64,000 nt of DNA from Artemisia argyi (Eukaryota; Streptophyta; Magnoliopsida; Asterales; Asteraceae): NCBI GenBank assembly GCA_030686995.1, contig CM060702.1, forward strand, positions 67,086,440 through 67,150,439. Direction: 5' to 3'. This document shows, in pieces, positions 56,901 to 64,000 of the stretch. Each line of letters starts with the position of its first letter. Position 1 is the stretch's first letter. Under the pieces are notes generated by a model. The model made no database searches, had not been told where the DNA came from, and worked only from the letters and a program-made list of their open reading frames with translations. A program made the translations under genes and the position numbers.

Positions 56901-59339
56901 TCAACATTGACCTTCTATACCTCCTGAAGTAGGAGATATGCTTGCTTTAGGCCTCCAGACTTTGAGTCTTCTCGTGTGGTGAATGATTGATGTACCTGCA
57001 ACTGAGTAAGGACTACCTGCACTAACATTACAAACTTGATTGCATATATATGGGTTAGTGACAAAAGTATCCAAACCCTTAGGGGTTTCACGTTCAACCA
57101 TGGTATTGCCATCAGTGAGCAACTTTCCGGTAGGTATCCACTTAAGTCCGACATCCTTAAAAATTCTACCAGTTGGAATCCACTTATGGCAAGGTCTAGG
57201 TTTGCTAAGCTTATCATGCATACTGGAAGACTTATCATTATTCCTAGTCTCCAATGATTTGGCAGTTTGTATCCACCTAGTAGAAGTTTTAGGTTTGTTC
57301 TACTTCTTATGCATGGTAGACGACTTACTACAAATCCTAGAGTTCACCGGTTGAATCTTAGCAATGTTCCTCAATAAACAAGGAGGCATCATACGAGGGT
57401 GTGAACCTAATATGCCGTCCTTATGAAGTAATGCCCTTTTCCTAGCCTTTTCTATATCATAGTTCTTGTACAAGTCATTAATAACATAAGAGTTTTGAAT
57501 CTTAATGCTCAGTTTCGACACTGTTCTCGAACTAATCCTATAGGAGCTGGGAGTAGGAGTAGTTTCATGTTGAGGATTAACAGAACTAGAAGCAATTATC
57601 TTAAGCAAATAATGTGGAGTGACTGGTTTTGACAAAACTTGTTCCGCATCAACTTGGGAGGCAAACCGTGTTTTTGAAAATTTTGGTCGTTCAAATCTAA
57701 ACGCACTCGGTTGCCTAACTACGTAATGGTTTCTATTTGATTGAGAAACTGGTTTCCCCAAGATTGATGGTTTTGCAAACTTAGTGTTCACACTATTCCC
57801 TGTTGCTTTTCTTAGCTCGTTCTTTAATGCTGTTATTGTGAAACCCTTTTCCAGAACTTGAGCTTTGAGTTCATCAATTTTTTCAATCAAAGACGTTGTT
57901 TGCTCAACAGTTTTAGTATTCGTTTCTTTGATTGAATCACTCAGTTCTTTGCAATGAATTTTCAAAGTCTCATTTTCCTTAAGTAACTCAGCCACAGATT
58001 GTTCCAATTCAAAATTTCTTGTTGCCAAAGTCTTACTGACATGATTATCCTCAACTTCATTACACACATCACACATCACAGAAATACTTTTTTTCAGGTT
58101 GTTGATTGTCAAGTTTTTGGCTTCCAGCTGAGCTTTCAAATCATTTATCATAAAGAATTCGCGGAAATCAGGAAGTTCCGGATTTTTACACGGTTGATTA
58201 ATAAGAAAACTTTCTTCCTTTTGTTGCATTGCAATTTCAAGTGAAATACAATGTTTTTCAAGGTGTGCAAATTTGTTTGAAAGTTCATTAAAAACTTCTT
58301 TATCAACCACATCATTTGATTTAAAAAGCTCATCAACAAACAAAGGATTAACACAATGTTTTTCAAGTTGTGAAAATTTGTTTGAAAGTTCATTAAAAAC
58401 TTCTTTATCAACCACATTTTGTGATTTAAAAGACTCAGCCATAAACAAAGAACTTGACACATCATCACGTTCAGCATCCTGATCACTTTCTCCCCCTTTA
58501 TGATTCATATTTGTTAAATCAAAAATGGTATTGCTATCAGTCTTTTTCAACAAATATGTGTCATAACTGGGCATAACTTGATCAGTATGCAGTAGTTCAT
58601 CAGAAAGCACATTATGATGTACAGTTAGGGGTACCTCAGCACATGACACTTGTTCTTTTACTGGTCTTAATTCAGTGCCCATGTCTGGAGTGTCACTAGT
58701 CACTGAGTTGAAGGGTGTGGCAAGCTTAACAGTCTCTGATTCTTTGCATAACGTGACACCTGTCTCAACATCCGATGCAATACCCGAGTCACCAACACCA
58801 TCACATGATTGTACCCTACATGCCTTCACCTTGCCATCATAAGCAGGTATATGCTGTGCCTTTTCGTTAATGAATCTTTTCACTTTATCCATAAGCTGGA
58901 CAAGTGTGTCTCTGAACGTGTCAACCTCAAATCCCGTGTGATCAGCAAAGCACTTTTTCGTCATCTCACTATAATGGTCATACTCCAGAGTGAATTTCGA
59001 ATCAAAGAACACTTGGAGTTGTTTGTTGATCACACAAAGGGCAGCCATGGATCCCATTTTGGAAAATTCTCCTTGGTCAAGTTGTTGTTGTAGTTGATTT
59101 AAGTTAAGAATCATTGTGCATGTGAAAGTCTGAACATCTTGTCCAAAGACTGTTACAAATGCACGTTCGAATCCCATCTTGAATCCAGTTCCCTCTAGAA
59201 GTACTGATAGGTGTGAATGAAGTTGTTGAAAACATTCTATGCAACAATCTTTTGCATTATCGAGCAATTTTTGCAGCTGATGAAGTTCTCTCTCAGAAAT
59301 GACAGAGTCTGAAGTGGTATACATGATGTAACCGTGCAC
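56901..59339 (-). pseudogene. R4 Gag-like protein, one internal stop
   Basis: One minus-strand frame of about 812 codons runs from ATG 59339 to a stop at 56901, broken only by TAG at 57300 (680th codon). The N-terminal 200 residues are mixed and Cys-poor. A long middle section is acidic and coiled-coil-rich, with two copies of an EVFNELSNKF block (about 58260-58420). The basic C-terminal part holds NTKFAKPSILGKPVSQ and RPKFSKTRFASQVD (about 57660-57800), close to copia gag-pol proteins I know from Artemisia/Tanacetum repeats. After the stop come three copies of a W-I-P-T-G block: RWIQTAKSL, KWIPTGRIF and KWIPTGKLL (56901-57290), then VSAGS. It would form the particle shell. No zinc knuckle is seen. 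It is non-functional unless the stop is read through. Confidence 0.75.
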
Positions 59340-61304
59340 GGGATTTTACAAGTCTATGATTTAAACCAAAAAATAGAATCTTTCACGGGATTTTACAAAA
59401 TCAAGACAAAACCGTGAAACAATGAGAAACCTTTGGAACGGTAAATGATGGGATGATAGTTTGACGAACGAGTTGGTTGCGATCAAAATCCTATAAACCC
59501 CGAAATTCTAACCAATAAGCTCGAAAATATCACAACCCGCTCAATCTTGTACTTAGATGCTCCCTCAAAACCGATGTCCGAAATAATACCAATACCACCA
59601 AATTACCTGAATATAACTTATGTAGCTCAACAAAAATTATTACAACCTGCTTGAACCTTTCGTCCCTTTTCTTAGAAAAACAAAACGTTGCAAACCATAA
59701 CACAACATCTGTGTAATCCCATGGCCCAAGCAAAATTAAACGCAGCCCATAAGTTCATAGCCTAAGTCCAATCCAAAACAACTTACCCTTATCCTAACCC
59801 TAATATTCACGGTATAACACATCCACAAAAACTCACTTTTGCACTAATAAATCACAACCCTATTCTTAAGCACACACGCAGTCACCAAAAAATCTCTCAC
59901 CAAACAAGCGACAATGTCTTATCTTCTTCAAGCAACTATTTACTTTACAGCTCGAGCAATACCACAACACAAAGCAACTATGTTTTCAAGAACTCGTAAA
60001 ATATCAAGGGTAATGAAAGTCACTTTGTTTGTTGTGTCACGATAACCGAACAAAAAGGCTAATGATAACACACTTGTTATTGTTATCTTCAAAATGCATC
60101 GGATATAAACTGAAGTTAGGCTTCACAAATGAGATCGATGATGCGATGTTGGTTGAAAAAAAATGGTGAATCTTTATAGATTTGGAACCGTTTGAACCCA
60201 GCTGAGATCTTGGTATTACATATCTTTGTCGTTGTTTGGATGGATTTGTATGAGAGGTGATTGAGGGATTCGAGTCTTGATGATTTCTCTTTGTATCTGA
60301 GACCTAGATCAATGATGGGTTTTAAAGACTTGTAAATCTTTATAAGTTAGAAGAAAAGTTTTGAATCTGAGATCGTATTTCTTTTGCTTTTCGTTAATTA
60401 TGTTATGTTACCAAATGAAAAAAATGGATGAGACAGCTTAGTTTTGTTCTTGTTTATCTTCTTTAGTTTATACGGAAATAAAAGAAGTAATAAACTTCTA
60501 CTTAGATCAATGATGAGAGTCTCTTGTTGTTAAGCCTTTGGTTTAATCTTCGATTGCAAAAGAGATTGGCAGAGATCTTAGAATGTATTATATCTTCTCA
60601 TTTGGATCTGAGTTTAGGAATAGATTGTGGTTTGGATTTGTTCCATGTGGTTGAGATGAGTAGGGACTATCCGCAAATAAGAGAGCTATCGTTGCCAAGA
60701 ACTAATCGCAAACCAGAGAGGAAACCTCAAGCTTGAGGTAACCGCCACAAAGAAAACTAACCGCTATATTGAACAGGACAAATCTGAGCCAGTCGCGGAT
60801 TGTAGGATAGAGTTAAACGCAATCTTGAAAGTTAAATGCAATAGAAGTTAAACTCTATAAATAGTTAACCGCAAAAAGCAATACTAATCGCTATATAGCA
60901 AATAGCAGTTTTCAAGCACTGCCAAAAAACAGTCGCTATCACTTTTTGAGTTTGCATCCCACAAACCGCCAAACCAAGTAGTACTTACAATATTCTTTTA
61001 TTTCTATTGCTAATCGCACTCATGAAACATGAGTTAACCGCAAGAAAAAAATAATAATAAGTACCCACGAATAAAACCAAAGACATCCAATGACCACAAG
61101 TGCCAACCAAATCAGTCCTCAATCCACGCAACTATGACAAACTTACTCACAAAGGTAGCAACATATGACGAATCAAACCACAAGATAGATAAAAGCAAGA
61201 GTATAGAAGTTACACACTTCGAATTAGAAAGAAAAAAAACAAGACCAAGCCACAAATTTGAGCATGCCAAGTCCTAAGATGAAACCATGGCTCTTGATAC
61301 CAAT
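59340..61304 (-). other. R4 leader between primer site and gag
   Basis: About 2 kb without a credible ORF. The part next to the LTR (60690-61035) is dense in TAACCGC/TAATCGC words, about nine copies on the plus strand. The primer binding site complement (plus strand GGCTCTTGATACCA) is at 61289-61302. A leader this long is unusual. Confidence 0.6.
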
Positions 61305-61687
61305 TATAGAATATCAATAATCATAGCATGCATGGTTTTGTGGTTGGATTGATTCAAGAAAGAATAATAAGAAGAGAGTTTTAGAGAGAGAAAGTGAGTA
61401 GGGAGTTTTGTAGAGAGAGAAGATGAGAGAAAATGTAGAATATTAGATCAAGGAAATGAAAAGCTCCAACCCTCTCCACATGTGGAGAGGGGTATATATA
61501 GTTTTCTACAAACGTCCACACCCGGGCTGTGGATCAGGCATACAGTGGGTGAAGACCCGTCCTTCTTCCACAGTGTTACTTAAACTACAACTAACTAACT
61601 AACATATAAACCAACTACGAGCTAACTTAATGCTATTACAATAATCTGGTGACCGAGACTTTTATAGAAATATTTGTATTCCTAACA
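61305..61687 (-). repeat. R4 5' LTR (383 bp)
   Basis: Plus strand TATAGAATATC (TG changed to TA) to ATTCCTAACA. The 22-bp palindrome is conserved at 61470-61491. One CTAA unit fewer than in the left LTR. Confidence 0.92.
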
Positions 61688-64000
61688 AGCTGCCCATTTG
61701 GGAGCCCTTGTTTAGCTAGGGTCTCAAGTGAGTTCATAATTTCACTTTTCCATGATTTTAGCTTTGTACTGTAGCTTATCTTATTATCTGCTTATTTCTG
61801 TTCATTTTAGCTTATTCAGTGCTCAATAGTAATAACATTACTTAAAATCGGTAGGTTGTTGGTTGATTTTCATAGTTGTTTAAAATTCATAGTTTCACAG
61901 TCAAGTAGCATAATTAGTACTCTTGATCATTTGTGGTTGTCACCTGTTTCTAAGTGATTATTTAGACTTAATATATCATTATAAGACATTGTGAATCAGT
62001 TTCATAAGCTCTTAAAGCCATTTTCTTCCTAAATCGTAAAATAGTCAAAGTTAAAGGTGTGTTTGGATCAGTGAGATCCTAGGTGTTCAACTGTTCATTT
62101 GTTATTGTTATTGGTTCATACAAGGTACCTAGGATCATAATAGCTCAGAACAAGCATAAAAACTAGGGTTTATTCAGGAAAAAGTCAAAATCGAGCATAA
62201 ACAGGTCTAATTATACCTCTGGGTTGGATTAAGTGTGGCATATGCCCCAAATCCATTCACTTATGAGTGGTTTAGCTTAATTTAGTCTTATATTAGCTTA
62301 ATTAATCAATTTCAATCTGTAGGGTAGGATCAAAGTTCATCTAAGTCAACTTTTAGCAAAAACTCAAAAAGTCAAAAATTACCTTTGTTTCAGAAAACCA
62401 AATTTATGAAGAATTTTTGTGATTTTTGTGTTAGGATTGAGACCTTTCCCTTTTTGGAGCTTAATCCCTGTCACCTAGTGTAGAAAGTCCCATAGTCATC
62501 TTATTTTTAAGAATTTTGTATAAGCTTGTGCAACAGCTTAAAGTGACCTACAGGGCAAACACATGCCCTGTGCACAAGTTTAAGACCTATTTTCCAAGTA
62601 GCTTAGTGACTCACCCAGTGGGACCCACACCCTGTAATTTGGATTCTTAGAATGCTAATAAGCTCAGTTACTAGTCCTAGTGCTTATTTTGCCATTTTGA
62701 GCTTATTTGATAGGGCTGCAAGCCCCATCAAGTTTGGTCATTCCTTGAGCCAACACTGATTACTCAGTGTAAGACCCCAACTTCATAGCATCACCCAAAG
62801 CTCATTAATAAGCAATAAGCCCTGCTTATTAGCTTATTGTGTAGCCCTCCAGTCCACCTTCATAAGTCAACCCTAGTTTTGAACCCTCCTTGATTCTCTG
62901 GACCCCACAGAGGTCCAAAAGTCCTTGATTTGGTCTGTTTGGACTGTGTAGTTGCAATAAGTACTTATTTGAGGATTTTAGCTTATTCAGTGTGCTTCTT
63001 TGTTTTGTTTTGCTTATTTCTAGTGTATAATCATCTGTGAGTGCTTATTTTGTCAATTGATTGCCTTTTTCAAACATTAATTAAGTCCTAATAAGCTTTA
63101 AATCAACTGTTTGGAAATAAGGGGGTGCACACAGCTTATTTTTAAGCTGTAACAAAAGTTGTTTTGTAAAAGTTTCTTAATTTCAACTCATTTTTATCTG
63201 TCAAAAAGAAAAACACCAAAAAACCAAACTTAAAATTAATGATAGCTTCTATTTAATAGATTCTATCTTTTTCATTTTTCTTTTTAGCTTATTAATAAGC
63301 ACTTCATCATTTTCATAATTTTCTTAATTTCCTATTACCTTTAAGTATTTGTAATAATTTTCTTAGATTTTTCTTAATCAGTTTACTAATTATCAGAATT
63401 AAAACTAGTTTAAATAATTAATTAGGTAATATTAGTAATTAAATAGTTTTCTTAAATTTTAATTAACAACAGTAGGTTTTTATATTTTTCCTAGGTTTTA
63501 TAAATTAGTTAAGACTTTTAGAAAATAGATTTTTAAATTCTACTATTCATTTTCTAATTTTCTTATTTAGATTAGTGAAATTAGATTTAAATTAATTAAT
63601 AAGTATATAATTAGTAAAATAGTCTAAATATAATTTTTAGAAACTTTTTATAATTTTTTAGGATTCCTGTGATGTTTAATTGGTTTTAGAAATTTTTCCA
63701 TAATTTTCTAAGTCATTTATTATTTTTAATAATTTAAAATAGTTTAATTAGTATAATTAATCTAATTAGTAAGTAATTAATAGAAAACCCATAAAAAGAC
63801 AAAAATATTTATTTTTAATTTTTATACTTTCTTCAAGTTCATTTTAAGGTTTAGAAATTAGTTTTGCAAATTTTTAGGTTAATTTGTAATCTTTATCATT
63901 TTTAGTTATTTTAAATTAGGTTTAAATTACTTTTTAAATAGTTTTAATTAATTAAATTATATTTAAATATTAAAATAATCATTTTAATAATTTCATTTTC
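61688..64000 (+). other. R5 internal leader, rich in GCTTATT words
   Basis: Continuation of the sequence interrupted at 47518. No ORF is seen to the window end. GCTTATT or AATAAGC occurs about twenty times between 61738 and 63300. A 10-bp inverted repeat GATCCTAGGT/ACCTAGGATC lies at 62075-62084 and 62127-62136. From 63170 on, the sequence is very AT-rich. Confidence 0.5.

Larger units (their letters stand above)
47519..61687 (-). mobile_element. R4: copia element, minus strand (14.2 kb with insert)
   Basis: Direct LTRs at 47519-47905 and 61305-61687 differ at about 8 bases plus a 4-bp CTAA indel. The polypurine tract TTAGGGGGAGAT (minus) adjoins the left LTR. A tRNA-Met primer site with one extra base (TGGTATCAAGAGCC, minus) adjoins the right LTR after 2 bases. 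The flanks AGTTG (47514-47518) and AGCTG (61688-61692) are a target duplication with one later change. After removing Copia-3 it is about 11 kb. Only a gag-like ORF is found; no protease, integrase, RT or RNase H could be recognised, so it was non-autonomous or has lost pol. Confidence 0.88.

Noticed and set aside
56915..57238. Second minus-strand frame over the R4 Gag tail
   Set aside because: Shadow of the frame that contains the WIPTG blocks; no recognisable content.

Overview
The window is plant nuclear DNA, most likely from a member of the daisy family (Asteraceae). It is an almost gene-free block of nested LTR retrotransposons. The protein families seen here (a Sirevirus-like Ty1/copia gag and pol with a long third ORF, a copia gag carrying WIPTG repeats, and a gag-protease of a Ty3/gypsy element without polymerase) are ones I know from repeats in Artemisia/Tanacetum/lettuce-type genomes. 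The family assignment rests on recall, not on a search. I found no ordinary host gene, tRNA, rRNA or CRISPR array.

Layout. (1) 1-5544: rearranged LTR pieces of a Ty3/gypsy element resembling the Tekay/Del chromovirus clade, in both orientations, with a decayed integrase C-terminus at about 1500-2000 (minus) and several minisatellites. (2) 5545-6506: a segment rich in GTGTGAC words, then a segment ending in an A tract. (3) 6507-8499 and 27396-27644: remains of copia element 'Copia-2' (decayed third ORF plus 3' LTR). (4) 8500-27395: a Ty3/gypsy element 'G', minus strand, flanked by the target duplication CCTAA, carrying gag-protease but no polymerase and inserted in the Copia-2 LTR. (5) 14505-25657: a complete Sirevirus-like copia element 'Copia-1' inside G (475-bp LTRs, target duplication GTTTT), with gag, broken pol, an antisense ORF and a long intact sense ORF. 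(6) 27645-44228: a PIF/Harbinger-like scrap, more G LTRs (28158, 31235, 36126), gypsy LTRs (30254, 31799-34243, 39340, 40439-43576) and a degenerate ORF. (7) 44229-45995: simple repeats and unrecognised sequence. (8) 45996-47518 and 61688-64000: an LTR and leader of another element 'R5', split by (9) 47519-61687, the copia element 'R4' (minus, decayed gag). R4 in turn contains (10) 48915-52062, a 3.1-kb coding-free copia element 'Copia-3' with identical-length 535-bp LTRs and target duplication TCATT.

How the parts relate. Copia-1 would have supplied gag, protease, integrase, reverse transcriptase and RNase H, but its pol now has a frameshift and three stops. Downstream of pol it has two further ORFs pointing away from each other, each with its own TATA-like box about 72-74 bp before the ATG. 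The most striking non-gene signal is an 11-bp word, GTTACCACTGC and near variants. It recurs in the Copia-1 LTRs, in gag, between integrase and RT, in the divergent promoter and in the third ORF. It recurs again in the coding-free Copia-3, which shares the first 15 LTR bases, the primer binding site and its 2-base offset. Other families here have their own repeated words: TGACGCCGTCA in G LTRs, TAACCGC in the R4 leader, GCTTATT in R5, and CTACTGCTG in Copia-2. I suggest these are family-specific recognition or promoter signals. That is inference.
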